The notes: generated by a model from the letters alone, not told the origin. Counted from the stretch's first letter, positions 35,160 to 44,740 are shown. The stretch is 64,000 nucleotides of DNA from Haloferax prahovense DSM 18310 (GCF_000336815.1 NZ_AOLG01000058.1:72224-136223); one strand, 5' to 3'. Numbers and translations are program-made.

Positions 35160-35923
35160 TGGTTGACGACCGTTACCTGTGGACCGCGATTCGGGCGGCC
35201 GAGGTCGCCGGCGACGAGTTACGGGCCCGCTTCCGGTCGGGGTCTCGCGGGCGGTCTCGCGACCGCCCGGCGGACGAGGCCGCCGAAGAGCGCATCATCG
35301 ACGTGATAGCAACCGCGTTTCCGGACGACAACGTCGTCTCCGAGGAGTGCTCTCCGGAGTTCCGCCCGAAGCCGCGTTGGGTCATCGACCCGCTCGACGG
35401 AACGGTCAATTTCCACAACGGCGTGCCGCACTTCTCCGTCTCTGTCATGTACGAGGGTTCGACACGGCCCGACGTCGGCGTCGTCAACTACGTTCCGGCG
35501 GACCAGCTGTACGTCGCAATCGAGGGCGAAGGCGCGTTCGTCAACGGGCGGAAGCTCTCGGTCTCGAACGCCGCGGAGCTATCGGACGCGCTTGTCGTGA
35601 CCGGATTCGACTCGCTGGCCCGAGCGAACGGCGACGGCGCGTATCTCGAAGCGCTCTGCGAGTCGACGCGAGGTGTTCGCCGGATGGGATCGGCCGCCGC
35701 GGAGTTGGCGCTCGTCGCCGCCGGCCGCTTCGACGTGTACTTCGAGCAGAACCTCGATATGTGGGACACGAGAACTGGCCCGCTCCTCGTCCGCGAGGCC
35801 GGCGGCGAGGTGACGCACGTCGAAGCGATAGACGATGTGACCGGCGACACCGTCGTCGCGTCCAATCAGGCGCTCCACCGGCAGGTCATCTCGCTCATGT
35901 CTCGGCACAGCGCCCTCGGGTGA
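35160..35923 (+). CDS. inositol monophosphatase family protein
   Basis: This 254-residue protein is of the IMPase/FBPase/CysQ fold. It has SEE (61-63) and DPLDGTVNF (77-85), two of the metal-binding motifs, and a late MWDTRTG in the position of the usual WDxAAG motif. The expected first motif around residue 30-40 is replaced by an Arg-rich stretch, so the substrate may be unusual. It is leaderless: TATA-like CAATATACG lies about 27 bases before ATG 35160. A CCGGC-CAA-GCCGG inverted repeat sits between the TATA and the start. Divergent placement from GDPD suggests a role in phospholipid or sugar-phosphate turnover. Confidence 0.87.
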
Positions 35924-35998
35924 GTGACGCGTCTCGGACTGGTGGTTTGGACGTTTGGCAGCCCGGCAGTTTGGCGGTTCGGCGGTTCGCCAGCACTC

Positions 35999-37057
35999 TC
36001 AGCCGTCTCTCGCCTCCCGCCGTTTGACGGCCTCCGGGTCGAAGTCGTTGACCGAGCGGTTCGGTTCGAGGCCCGCCCGCTCGACGACCTCGATGTCGGC
36101 CGCCGGCGACTGGCCGTCGGTCGTCAGGTAGTCGCCGGTGAGGACGCCGTCCGCGCCGGCCTCGAACGGCAGGTGTTGCTCGTCGGGCGCGAGATTCGCC
36201 TCCCGGCCGCCGGTCAAGCGGACGCGCGCGTCGGGGTGGAGCAGTCGGTAGACTGCGACGGTCTTGACGAGTTCCGTCGTCGTGATGTCGGCGTGGTCGG
36301 CGTCGCCGAGCGGCGTCCCGGGGACGGGGTTGAGCACGTTCACCGGGAGCGACTCGACGCCGATTCTCTGGAGTTCGATAGCGGCGTCGACGCGGTCGGC
36401 CGGCGTCTCGCCCATTCCGAGGATGACGCCGGCACAGAGGTCCATTCCCGCGTCTTTCGCCCGGCGGAGCGTCACGAGTCGGTCCTCGAAGTCGTGGGTT
36501 CCGACCACCTCGTCGAAGTACCGCGGCGAGGTCTCGATGTTGTGGTTGTAGTGGTTCACGCCCTCGTCGGCGAGGATTCGCGCTTCCTCCTCGGTGAGCA
36601 GGCCGAGCGAGGCGTCGATTTCGACGCTCGTCTCGTCGCGGACGAGTCGAATCGCCTCCAGCACGTCCGCCCACTCGTCGGGCCGGCGCTCCTTCGAGAC
36701 GCCCTTCTCGGCGACGACGATGCCGAACCGCTGTGCGCCGTCGCGTTCGGCCCGCCGCGCGGCGTCCAACACCGCCTCCGGTCCGAGAAAGCTGTGCGTT
36801 TCGACGCCGGTGTCGAAGTGCGCCGACTGCGCGCAGAAGCCGCAGTCCTCGGCGCAGTCACCGGCCTTGGCGTTGACGATGGAACAGGCGTCGACGGTCC
36901 CGTCGGAGCGGACGGAACGGACGTAGTCGGCCCCCGCCGCGAGGGGCTCGACCGGCTGCGCGATGAGCGCTACCCCGTCGGTCCGGTCGAGTTCCTCGCC
37001 GCCGAGCACTCGCCGCACCGCGTCGTCGACAGTCGGGTTTCCAGTCTCGTAAACCAT
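35999..37057 (-). CDS. bioB: biotin synthase
   Basis: This 352-residue radical-SAM enzyme converts dethiobiotin to biotin. Cysteines C68, C72 and C75 in GDCAEDCGFC hold the 4Fe-4S cluster. YNHNIETSPRYF and GVILGMGETPADRV are typical BioB segments, and the late RLTGGREANL carries the Arg that binds the second cluster. The length is normal. No other biotin genes are in the window. It is convergent with the phosphatase gene, with a short low-complexity spacer between (TTTGGC/GGTTCG repeats, 35942-35990). Confidence 0.95.
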   Translation of the reverse strand: MVYETGNPTVDDAVRRVLGGEELDRTDGVALIAQPVEPLAAGADYVRSVRSDGTVDACSIVNAKAGDCAEDCGFCAQSAHFDTGVETHSFLGPEAVLDAARRAERDGAQRFGIVVAEKGVSKERRPDEWADVLEAIRLVRDETSVEIDASLGLLTEEEARILADEGVNHYNHNIETSPRYFDEVVGTHDFEDRLVTLRRAKDAGMDLCAGVILGMGETPADRVDAAIELQRIGVESLPVNVLNPVPGTPLGDADHADITTTELVKTVAVYRLLHPDARVRLTGGREANLAPDEQHLPFEAGADGVLTGDYLTTDGQSPAADIEVVERAGLEPNRSVNDFDPEAVKRREARDG

Positions 37058-37198
37058 ATCTCATCTCTAAGTTGACGAGTTCAAAAACCTGTTGCCTCGT
37101 CGACATTCACTGTCCCGGTCGTCGACTCTCCGACAAGGTGCCTTCCCTGCTGGCATCACAACACTATTCGAGCCACTGGCGAAACTCGTACTAGTTCT

Positions 37199-39331
37199 AT
37201 GGCTCTCTCGGATACCGACGTCTCCGACGTGGTCGACTCGCTCTCCCTCGACGAGAAGTGCTCGCTCGTGCGCGGTGCGGCGGACCCCGAGGGGACGGCG
37301 ACGGGCTACGTCCCCGGCGTCCCCCGACTCGACATCCCCGAGCTTCGTCTCGCCGACGGGCCGCTCGGGATTCGTATCCCCGGTCGCTCGTCGACCGCCT
37401 TTCCGGCTTCTATCGCCGTGGCGTCGACGTTCGACCCCGAACTCGCGCGGCGACAGGGCGTCGCGATGGCCCGCGAGGCCAAAGCCAGCGGCCAGCACGC
37501 GGTTCTCGGTCCCGGGCTGAACCTCGTTCGCGTCCCCAACTGCGGGCGCAACTTCGAGTACTACTCCGAGGACCCGGTCGTGACGGCCGATTTCGCCGCC
37601 GCGGCCGTGGAGGGCCTCCAGTCAGAGGACGTCATCGCCACGCCGAAGCACTACGTCGCCAACAACCAGGAGACGAAGCGACTCGTCGTCAGCGCCGAGG
37701 TCGGCGAGCGGGCGCTCCGAGAGCTCTATCTCCCCGGATTCGAGGCGGCCGTCGAGGCCGGCGCGGGGTCGGTCATGACCGCGTACAACCGCGTCAACGG
37801 GACGCACATGAGCGACCACCGGCGGCTCGTCACCGAGGTACTGAAAGACGAGTGGGGCTTCGACGGCTACGTCGTCTCCGACTGGTTCGGAACCGCGAGC
37901 GCCGTCGGTGCGGCCACCGCCGGCCTCGACCTCGAAATGCCGGGTATCTCGCTCGAAGCGCTCCACGAGGCGTTCGGGATCGACCCCGACGCCGAGATGC
38001 TGGCGGAGGGCGACGACGAGAGCATCCCGGCCGGCGAGACCACGACGCCCAAGTTCGCGACCGAACTGAAACCGGCGGTCGAGTCCGGTGCGGTCCCGGC
38101 CGACCGCCTCGACGATATGGTCGCGCGAATCCTCGGGCAGATGGCCCGTATCGGCCTCCTCGACGGCGAGTGGGGCGACGGCGGCGCGCTCGACACGGCC
38201 GAACACCGCGACCTCGCCGCGACGCTCGCCGCCCGCGGCACCGTTCTCCTGAAGAACGACGACGGGGCACTTCCGCTTTCCGACGACGCCGACGTCGCGC
38301 TCGTCGGCCCCGGTGTCGCGGAGGCGATGCTCGGTGGCGGCGGCTCCTCCGAGGTCACCCCCGCCCGCGAGGTCTCGGCGCTCGAAGGAATCCGCGCCCG
38401 GACCGACGGCTCGGTCGCGTTCGAGCCCGGCGTCGAGCGCGTCGTCACGCCCTCGTTCTTCGACGGCGGGGACGCCGACTCCGATGGCGACGCCGAGGAC
38501 TTCCCCGGCGGGAAGACGCCCGACGTTGACGCGGCGGCCGACTGCGCCCGCGAGGCCGACGTCGCGGTCGTCGTCGTCAGGGACGCGACCACGGAGGGCA
38601 CGGACCGCGAGACGCTCCGACTCCCCGGCGGACAGGACGAACTCGTCGTGGCCGTCGCCGACGCCGCCGACCGGACCGTCGTCGTCGTCCAGTCCGGCGG
38701 CCCGGTCGAACTGCCGTGGCGCGACTCGGTCGACGCCATCGTCGAGTCGTGGTACCCCGGACAGGCCGACGGCGACGCGCTCGCGTCTGTCCTCTACGGC
38801 GACGCCGACCCAGCGGGCCGCCTCCCGGTCACGTTCGCGCCCGAGGGGTCGTATCCCGCGGCCTCCGAGGTACGATACCCCGGCGTCGACGACGAGGCGC
38901 GGTACGACGAGGGCGTCTTCGTCGGTTACCGACACTTCGACGCCGCCGACGCGGACGACGAGCCGACCTACCCCTTCGGCCACGGGCTCTCGTATGCGAC
39001 CTTCGAGTACGGCGAGGCGGAGGTGCGCGGCGACGACGCAGTCGCGGTCGAGGTGACGAACGCGTCCGACCGCGACGGGAGAGAGGTCGTCCAGGTGTAC
39101 GTCCGGCCGCCGACCGTCGCGGGCGTCGAGCGCCCGACGCGAGAACTCGCCGGCTACGCGGCCGTCGAACTCGCCGCCGGCGCGACCGAGACGGTCGAAC
39201 TCACCCTGTCCGAGCACGCGTTCCGAAGATACGACGACTCCGAGGGGTGGACTGTCGACGCCGGCGACTACGTCATCGAGGTCGGTCGCTCGTCTCGCGA
39301 CGTTCGAGCCGAGACGACGGTGTCACGATAG
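37199..39331 (+). CDS. glycoside hydrolase family 3 (beta-glucosidase-like)
   Basis: This 710-residue glycosidase has a family 3 N-terminal TIM barrel with ADGPLGIR, the KHYVANNQE substrate loop and nucleophile Asp228 in VVSDWFG. An alpha/beta sandwich domain follows, and then a C-terminal fibronectin-like domain. There is no signal peptide, so it cleaves imported oligosaccharides in the cytoplasm. The specificity (beta-glucoside, xyloside or other) cannot be read from sequence. It is separated from the pectin locus by the ugp and bioB genes, so membership of that pathway is uncertain. Confidence 0.92.
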   Translation: MALSDTDVSDVVDSLSLDEKCSLVRGAADPEGTATGYVPGVPRLDIPELRLADGPLGIRIPGRSSTAFPASIAVASTFDPELARRQGVAMAREAKASGQHAVLGPGLNLVRVPNCGRNFEYYSEDPVVTADFAAAAVEGLQSEDVIATPKHYVANNQETKRLVVSAEVGERALRELYLPGFEAAVEAGAGSVMTAYNRVNGTHMSDHRRLVTEVLKDEWGFDGYVVSDWFGTASAVGAATAGLDLEMPGISLEALHEAFGIDPDAEMLAEGDDESIPAGETTTPKFATELKPAVESGAVPADRLDDMVARILGQMARIGLLDGEWGDGGALDTAEHRDLAATLAARGTVLLKNDDGALPLSDDADVALVGPGVAEAMLGGGGSSEVTPAREVSALEGIRARTDGSVAFEPGVERVVTPSFFDGGDADSDGDAEDFPGGKTPDVDAAADCAREADVAVVVVRDATTEGTDRETLRLPGGQDELVVAVADAADRTVVVVQSGGPVELPWRDSVDAIVESWYPGQADGDALASVLYGDADPAGRLPVTFAPEGSYPAASEVRYPGVDDEARYDEGVFVGYRHFDAADADDEPTYPFGHGLSYATFEYGEAEVRGDDAVAVEVTNASDRDGREVVQVYVRPPTVAGVERPTRELAGYAAVELAAGATETVELTLSEHAFRRYDDSEGWTVDAGDYVIEVGRSSRDVRAETTVSR

Positions 39332-39344
39332 ACTGCCGAACGAG

Positions 39345-39683
39345 CTATTCGGTGCGCTTCAACCGTTCGCGCCGCCGTTCGAACTCGTCGTCCGAGAGTT
39401 CGCCCCGCGCGTAGCGGGTTCGGAGGACCGACAGCGGCCGTTCGTTGGGTTCGGTCTCCCGCCGCTTCCCGAGGGCGAAGACGAGGTACAGCGGAACCGC
39501 GAGCAGTAGCCCCATCCAGAGGAGTCCCCAGAGGCCCATCCCGCCGCCGAAGAGCCCCCAGCCGCCACCCATCATGCCGCCGCCCATGGCGGCGGCCGTG
39601 CCGGTCGCCGCGACCAGTAGCGGGACCGCGAGCATCGCGAGTCGGCGAGCAGTACGTCCGAGGTGCGTGTCACATTGTGTCAT
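39345..39683 (-). CDS. SHOCT-domain membrane protein
   Basis: This 112-residue protein has a hydrophobic N-terminal helix, a Gly/Met-rich stretch (MGGGMMGGGWGLFGGGMG), a second helix and a C-terminal short SHOCT-type helix pair (YARGELSDDEFERRRERL). Such proteins are common beside metal and stress genes in haloarchaea. The methionine richness and the position two genes from a copper-type ATPase suggest a role in metal handling. This is inferred. Confidence 0.75.
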   Translation of the reverse strand: MTQCDTHLGRTARRLAMLAVPLLVAATGTAAAMGGGMMGGGWGLFGGGMGLWGLLWMGLLLAVPLYLVFALGKRRETEPNERPLSVLRTRYARGELSDDEFERRRERLKRTE

Positions 39684-39739
39684 ATTTCGAATCGGTGAGT
39701 TGCGGTGTTCTGTCGAGGCGATTCAGCCGGTCAGAGCCG

Positions 39740-40057
39740 TCAGCAGTGGCCCTGCCCGTACATTCCGCCGTTCTGTCCGTACCTTCCGTGGTCGTGGTCG
39801 CCGTCAGCCATGTCCCGGGCCATCTCGTCGACGGTCACGCCCATGTGCGACTCCATCCACTCGACGCTCTCCGGTCCCATGTGTTCGGTCATCTGCGACT
39901 CCATCCATGCCGCCCACTCGGCGGCGGTTCCGCCGGCCGGGGCCGCGTCGTCGACAGCCGTTTCGTCGCCGTGTGCGCTGACCGCGGGCGCGGCGACCGC
40001 GAGTCCGACGATTGCGAGCACCGCGAGCAGCCAGCGGCCGAGTTTGACGTTGGTCAT
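39740..40057 (-). CDS. secreted Met/His-rich small protein (candidate metal binder)
   Basis: This 105-residue protein has a Sec-type signal (LLAVLAIVGLAVAAPAVSA) that should be cleaved before HGDE. The mature chain is acidic and rich in Met and His (WMESQMTEHMGPESVEWMES, DGDHDHGRYGQNGGM, final GHC). Such Met/His spacing is typical of copper or silver binding proteins. A TATA-like AGTATAAACG (40139-40148) precedes it, with an inverted repeat CGTTCGAGAACG next to it. The function is inferred from composition and from the neighbouring CopB-type ATPase. Confidence 0.65.
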   Translation of the reverse strand: MTNVKLGRWLLAVLAIVGLAVAAPAVSAHGDETAVDDAAPAGGTAAEWAAWMESQMTEHMGPESVEWMESHMGVTVDEMARDMADGDHDHGRYGQNGGMYGQGHC

Positions 40058-40128
40058 TGTGTTTCTCCTCGGTTGGTCGTAGGGTCGCTCCGGGGTTATC
40101 GGGATGGGTGTGAACCCTGCGCTGAGAG

Positions 40129-40140
40129 CGTTCGAGAACG
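40129..40140. promoter_or_regulatory. inverted repeat next to the TATA box of the Met/His-rich gene
   Basis: CGTTCGAGAACG has 5-base arms around GA and adjoins the minus-strand TATA (AGTATAAACG), in the position of a repressor site. Confidence 0.35.
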
Positions 40141-40275
40141 TTTATACTGCGCTCTAATCGTTTTTCAGAAACGAGACCGTTCATCCGCGCCGAATTCGTC
40201 GGTGTCGGGTTTCTCCGCGTACTCTCCCGTACCGGTTCGGGCACCCCGCGGGAGAAGAGACGCCGCGGCGGTCGG

Positions 40276-40875
40276 CTACGGCGCTTGGTTCTGCTGTAAC
40301 TCGTCGCTCGGATAGATTCGATACGTCCGCCCCTGTCGCTCGCGGTACAGCAACCCGCGTTTTTCGAGGGCGCTCACCGTCTGGCTCACCTTGCTCTTCG
40401 AGAAGTCAGAGCGGTCCCGGAGTTCTATCTGCGTGATACCGGGCGAGGTGAGAACCGGTTCGAGCACCCGGCGCTCGTCCTCCGGCAGGAGGTCCAGCAC
40501 GTGAGTTCTCGGGTGCGACGCCGAGGGACTCGTTTCCTCCGATTCCTCGGCTTCCGCCGGCGGTTCGGACCGCTCTCGGTCGGTCGGATTCACCGTCTGG
40601 TCCTGAATGTGCTCGCTCGCGTCCGCACCGTCGAGCGCGTCTCGAACCGCGAGATACCCGCCGCCGATGACGGTCGCGGCGAGGACTGTCCCGAGGACGT
40701 ACCACAGCGGGTTCGTTCCGTGAACGGCCCCCATCGACGTTCCCATATCCATCATCGAGCCCATCTGCTCGAACGCTTGCTGTCGCTGGTACGCCTGCCA
40801 ACTGAGCGCCCCACCGATGAGAACGGTGCCAGCGACGAGCGCGCCGACGACCGCGTCGGCCCGTCGCCGATTCAT
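40276..40875 (-). CDS. membrane-anchored winged-helix regulator
   Basis: This protein of about 199 residues has two N-terminal transmembrane helices (VVGALVAGTVLIGGALSW and LWYVLGTVLAATVIGGGYLA) separated by a Met-rich loop (EQMGSMMDMGTSMGAVHG). An acidic linker leads to a C-terminal winged helix (LLPEDERRVLEPVLTSPG, DFSKSKVSQTVSALEKRGLL). The Met-rich loop is expected to face outside and could sense copper, with the HTH acting on DNA inside. ATG 40875 was chosen; ATG 40914 would add 13 residues. It is divergent from the copper-type ATPase gene. Confidence 0.75.
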   Translation of the reverse strand: MNRRRADAVVGALVAGTVLIGGALSWQAYQRQQAFEQMGSMMDMGTSMGAVHGTNPLWYVLGTVLAATVIGGGYLAVRDALDGADASEHIQDQTVNPTDRERSEPPAEAEESEETSPSASHPRTHVLDLLPEDERRVLEPVLTSPGITQIELRDRSDFSKSKVSQTVSALEKRGLLYRERQGRTYRIYPSDELQQNQAP

Positions 40876-41312
40876 CCGTCCCGCCTCGGTTCGCCGTGGT
40901 GCTCGTTCATGCACGGTGATTGGAGCGACACCGGTGTACCAGTTGTGATTGCCTCGTCCACTCCTGCGTGCGCTCGGTGGGGTCCGGGATGACCCGCGAT
41001 GTTTTCGATTCCAAGATACCGACCGTCTCAGAGCCGATGTTTCGAAGGGAAAATCCGCATAAGGTCGGAGAGCGTACGTTTCTGTGTACGTCGGCGACTG
41101 TCTCCGTCGAGGGATACCCGCTGACCGTGAACAGAGAGCCGAAGTCGCGTGATACGATGCGCTTCTCGCGTCTGCGAGAACCTAGACGGTTCGAGGACCG
41201 CATGCCGCTCGACGACCGCCTCGCCGCCCGCTCCCGAATCTCCTTCGCCTGACCGCGCCGCGCTGTTTCAGGCTCCGGACAAGATACGGGGAACGGCACC
41301 ACCCACCAATCC
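40876..41312. other. 437-base divergent region before the P-type ATPase gene
   Basis: This stretch should hold the control sites for the HTH protein (left) and the ATPase (right). I see no strong TATA box: AAGATACG near 41282-41289 is the best candidate for the ATPase, about 27 bases before its ATG. A TTG-initiated frame at 40920-41252 has poor coding character and was not accepted. Confidence 0.4.
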
Positions 41313-43403
41313 ATGAGCACCCACCCAGACCACGACCACGACGCTTCGTCGCACCACCATCGCCAGGCTCACACCGACCATTCGGGCCACGAACAGATGT
41401 TTCGGCGGCGGTTCTGGGTGTCGCTCGCGCTGTCGTTGCCGGTCGTCTACTTCAGCGAGTTCGTCCAAGGTGTCTTCGGCTACACCGCACCGACGTTCCC
41501 CGGAAGCGTCTGGATTACGCCCGTCCTCTCTATCGTCGTCTTCGCCTACGGCGGTGTGCCGTTCCTCTCGATGGCTCGGACCGAACTGGAAAGCCGCGAA
41601 CCGGGGATGATGATGCTCATCTCGCTGGCGATTACCGTCGCGTTCGTCTACTCGATTGCGAGCCTGTTCATCGAGGGGACGACGCCGTTTTTCTGGGAAC
41701 TCGTCACGCTCATCGACGTCATGCTCCTCGGTCACTGGATGGAGATGCGGTCGGTCCGGCAGGCTTCCGGGGCGCTCGACGAACTGGCCAAACTCATGCC
41801 CGACACCGCCGAGCGCGTCACCGAGCGTGGAGACACAGAGGAAGTCCCCGTCTCCGCGCTCTCGGAAGGCGACGTCGTGCTCGCCCGGCCCGGCGCGTCG
41901 GTTCCCGCCGACGGCGAAGTCGTCGAAGGCGAGTCGTCGGTCGACGAGTCGATGATTACGGGCGAGTCCCGCCCCGTCGACAAGGACGCCGGTTCGGAGG
42001 TCATCGCCGGCACGGTCAATCAGGACGGGAGCCTCCGCGTGAGGGTCACGAAGACGGGAGACGAGACGGCGCTGGCGGGCATCATGCGTCTGGTCGAGGA
42101 CGCCCAGCAGTCCAAATCCCGCACGCAACTCCTTGCGGACCGCGCGGCGGGGTGGCTGTTCTACGCCGCGCTCGCCGTCGCGGGAGTCACGGCGGTCGCG
42201 TGGGTTCTCGCGGTCGGGTTCAGCGTCGGCGTCCTCGAACGCGTCGTGACGGTTCTCGTCATCGCGTGTCCGCACGCGCTCGGTCTGGCGGTCCCGCTCG
42301 TGGTCGCAATCAACACCTCGACGGCCGCCCGGAACGGGATGCTCGTCCGCGACCGAATCGCCATGGAAGAAGCCAGACGCCTCGACACCGTCGTCTTCGA
42401 CAAGACGGGCACGCTCACGAAGGGCGAACAGGGGGTCGTCGGCGTCGAGACCGCGGGCGACTGGGACGAGACGCGGGCGTTCGAGGTCGCCGCGGGCGTC
42501 GAGGGCGACTCGGAGCACATGATCGCCCGCGCGATTCGGAACGCCGCCGCCGACCGCGACGTTCGACGGGCCACGGTGTCGGACTTCGAGAACCTCCGCG
42601 GACTCGGCGTCCGGGCGACCGTCGACGTTCGACAGAGCGGCGCTCCGTCGAGCCAACCAGAACCCGAATCGGGTTCTGGTGACGGTGAGACGGTGCACCT
42701 CGGCGGCCCCAACCTGATAGACCAACTCGGTGTCGAGCGCCCCGACGACATCGCGTCGTTCGCCGACGAGGCCGGCTCGAACGCGCGGACCGTCATCTAT
42801 CTGATTCACGACGAGTCGGAGGTCGTCGCGGCGTTCGCGCTCGCCGACGTCGTCCGCGAGGAGAGCCGGCGGGCCATCGAGGCGCTGCACGCGATGGGAA
42901 TCGAGGTGGCGATGCTGACCGGCGACTCCGAGGACGTCGCGCGCGCCGTCTCTGCGGAACTCGGCATCGACCAGTATTTCGCGGAGGTCCTGCCCGAGGA
43001 GAAAGACACCAAAATAGCGCGGCTCCAGTCCGAGGGGAAACGGGTCGCGATGGTCGGTGACGGGGTCAACGACGCACCGGCGCTCGCGAGGGCGGACGTC
43101 GGCATCGCCATCGGCTCCGGCACCGACGTCGCCATCGAATCGGGCGATATCATCCTCGTCGACAACGACCCCGTAGACGTGGTTCGGCTCGTCAAGCTCT
43201 CGAAGGCGAGCTACCGAAAGATGCAGGAGAACCTCGTCTGGGCAACCGGCTACAACGTGTTCGCGCTCCCGCTCGCTGCCGGCGTCCTCGCGCCCGTCGG
43301 TATCCTCCTGTCGCCGGCGGTCGGCGCAGTGTTCATGTCCCTGTCGACGATTATCGTCGCTATCAACGCCCGCCGGCTCCGGGGCGTCGACCTCTCGGCC
43401 TGA
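41313..43403 (+). CDS. P1B-type heavy-metal ATPase, CopB-like
   Basis: This 696-residue pump has a His-rich N terminus ([17 protein letters not shown]) instead of CxxC domains. It shows the phosphatase motif TGES, the metal-site motif Cys319-Pro-His321, the phosphorylated Asp363 in DKTGTLT, and GDGVND around Asp583. CPH plus a His-rich N terminus defines the CopB subgroup, which exports copper (often Cu2+) or silver. The nucleotide-binding HP dipeptide reads His402-Met403 in SEHM. The membrane-anchored HTH gene is divergent. A short GGAGGC/GCCTCC inverted repeat follows the stop codon. Confidence 0.93.
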   Translation: MSTHPDHDHDASSHHHRQAHTDHSGHEQMFRRRFWVSLALSLPVVYFSEFVQGVFGYTAPTFPGSVWITPVLSIVVFAYGGVPFLSMARTELESREPGMMMLISLAITVAFVYSIASLFIEGTTPFFWELVTLIDVMLLGHWMEMRSVRQASGALDELAKLMPDTAERVTERGDTEEVPVSALSEGDVVLARPGASVPADGEVVEGESSVDESMITGESRPVDKDAGSEVIAGTVNQDGSLRVRVTKTGDETALAGIMRLVEDAQQSKSRTQLLADRAAGWLFYAALAVAGVTAVAWVLAVGFSVGVLERVVTVLVIACPHALGLAVPLVVAINTSTAARNGMLVRDRIAMEEARRLDTVVFDKTGTLTKGEQGVVGVETAGDWDETRAFEVAAGVEGDSEHMIARAIRNAAADRDVRRATVSDFENLRGLGVRATVDVRQSGAPSSQPEPESGSGDGETVHLGGPNLIDQLGVERPDDIASFADEAGSNARTVIYLIHDESEVVAAFALADVVREESRRAIEALHAMGIEVAMLTGDSEDVARAVSAELGIDQYFAEVLPEEKDTKIARLQSEGKRVAMVGDGVNDAPALARADVGIAIGSGTDVAIESGDIILVDNDPVDVVRLVKLSKASYRKMQENLVWATGYNVFALPLAAGVLAPVGILLSPAVGAVFMSLSTIIVAINARRLRGVDLSA

Positions 43404-43595
43404 TGGGAGGCCGTCTGTGCTATAGCCTCCGGTTGACGGCTCGTACATATCTCCCATTCCGCGTGCTTTCACACGTAGGGTACACGTTCATTAGCCGCCG
43501 CGGCGAGTCACGATTGCCATGTTTTCACGTGACAATACTTCGCGGACCGCTGTGCCCCGGATGCCGGTGCTCGTCCTCATCGGAGGCCCCTAACG

Positions 43596-44195
43596 ATGGT
43601 TGCCCGAACCGACCCGTACCGACAACTTCGGTTCGTGCTCGAAATCGAGGGACTCGTGACCGCCGGGTTCAGCCGCTGTGACCTCCCGTCTGCGACCTCG
43701 GCGGTCGTCGAGTACCGCGAAGGGGCAGACCAGCCGACGCCGCGGAAGCTTCCCGGACTGAACGAGTACGGGCCGCTCGTGCTCGAAGTCGGCGTGACCG
43801 ACCGGTCGCTCGAACTGTCCGAGTGGCGGACGCTCGTCGAGCAGGGCAAGATGACCGAAGCCCGGCGCGACGCCGCGGTCGTGTTGCTGGACGCGACGGG
43901 CAACCCCGCCGCTCGCTGGGTCTTCCGCGAGGCGTGGCCTTCGCGGTACGACGCGCCCCGATTGGACGCGATGACCTCCGAAGTCGCCGTCGAACGCCTC
44001 GTCGTCGTCCACGAGGGATTCGCTCGCGTCGCGGTCGAAACCGGTGACGACGAGGACGACACCGAGAGCGACGGCGGCTCGACCCCGTCGCTCCCGGACC
44101 TCGACTTCCCGGTCGGCGAGGGACTGCCGCAGGGAATCGACGAACCGCGACTGAAGACGAGCCGCGCCGGCGACGAGGAGCCCGACGAGACGTGA
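43596..44195 (+). CDS. contractile-tail tube protein (phage T4 gp19-type), orphan 1
   Basis: This 199-residue protein matches the tube protein family of contractile tails and extracellular injection systems: DPYRQLRFVLEIEG, VEYREGADQPTPRKLPGLNE, EVGVTDRSLELSEW, VVLLDATGNPAARWVFREAW and the closing VAVERLVVVHEGFAR. These are the strands that stack into the hexameric tube ring. A Ser/Asp/Thr-rich tail of about 50 residues follows. The next gene is a second, more diverged member that overlaps by four bases. No sheath, baseplate, spike or AAA ATPase gene lies nearby, so the pair is isolated. It may be a remnant or part of a split system. Confidence 0.8.
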   Translation: MVARTDPYRQLRFVLEIEGLVTAGFSRCDLPSATSAVVEYREGADQPTPRKLPGLNEYGPLVLEVGVTDRSLELSEWRTLVEQGKMTEARRDAAVVLLDATGNPAARWVFREAWPSRYDAPRLDAMTSEVAVERLVVVHEGFARVAVETGDDEDDTESDGGSTPSLPDLDFPVGEGLPQGIDEPRLKTSRAGDEEPDET

Positions 44196-44719
44196 CCGCG
44201 GCTGAGTCGACTCCCTACGGTGCACACCGCTTTCGGGTTCGGTGCGACGCGCTCCCGAAACTGGGGTTCTCCGAGGTTCGCGGGCTCTCGGTGGCGGTCG
44301 AGTCCACGAACGGAGACGTGGCGCGGTCCGACTCGCCGCCGCCCGAGACCGACCGCCGCGACCGCCACGACCCCCGCGCGCGGAAGCGACCGGGTCCGCG
44401 ACCGCGGCCTCCCTCGCCGTCGCGCCGAGCGACCAGTTCGCCGCCGCTCGAACTCCGCCGAGGCGTCACCGACGACCGGTCGCTGTGGGCGTGGTTCCGG
44501 TCGTGGGTCGACGGCGAGACGACCCCGCAGGACGTTCGCATCTGCCTGCTCGACGCGACCGGCGAACCGGTCCGCGGGTGGGTCTGCCGGGCGGCGACGC
44601 CGGTCAGGTGGACCGGGCCGCACCTCGTCGCCGACGCGGCCGCGGTGGCGACGGAGTCGCTCGAACTGAGCCACGAAGGAATCGACTCGCTCTCCGACCT
44701 CGACGAGTGCGCCGACTGA
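44192..44719 (+). CDS. contractile-tail tube protein-like, orphan 2
   Basis: This 175-residue protein starts with GTG inside the stop of the previous gene. It keeps the tube-family frame: YGAHRFRVRCDALPKLGFSE, ELRRGVTDDRSLWAWFRSWV, DVRICLLDATGEPVRGWVCR, TGPHLVADAAAVATESLELS and a final HEG. The region that normally holds the VEYREG-RKLPG hairpin is replaced by a low-complexity Arg/Pro insert (about residues 46-86). Such two-tube arrangements occur in injection systems, where the second forms a terminal ring. Whether this one can still polymerise is doubtful. Confidence 0.72.
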   Translation: MTAAESTPYGAHRFRVRCDALPKLGFSEVRGLSVAVESTNGDVARSDSPPPETDRRDRHDPRARKRPGPRPRPPSPSRRATSSPPLELRRGVTDDRSLWAWFRSWVDGETTPQDVRICLLDATGEPVRGWVCRAATPVRWTGPHLVADAAAVATESLELSHEGIDSLSDLDECAD

Positions 44720-44740
44720 ACTGGTGGTTGGCGCGCCGGT

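Noticed and set aside
40920..41252. 110-codon TTG-started frame between the HTH protein and the P-type ATPase
   Set aside because: It has CTSCDC near the start, which hinted at a metal protein, but the rest is low-quality Arg/Ser sequence without a fold and the start codon is weak.
43403..43681. 92-codon frame overlapping the first tube-protein gene
   Set aside because: It overlaps a well-supported gene in another frame and has no coherent composition.
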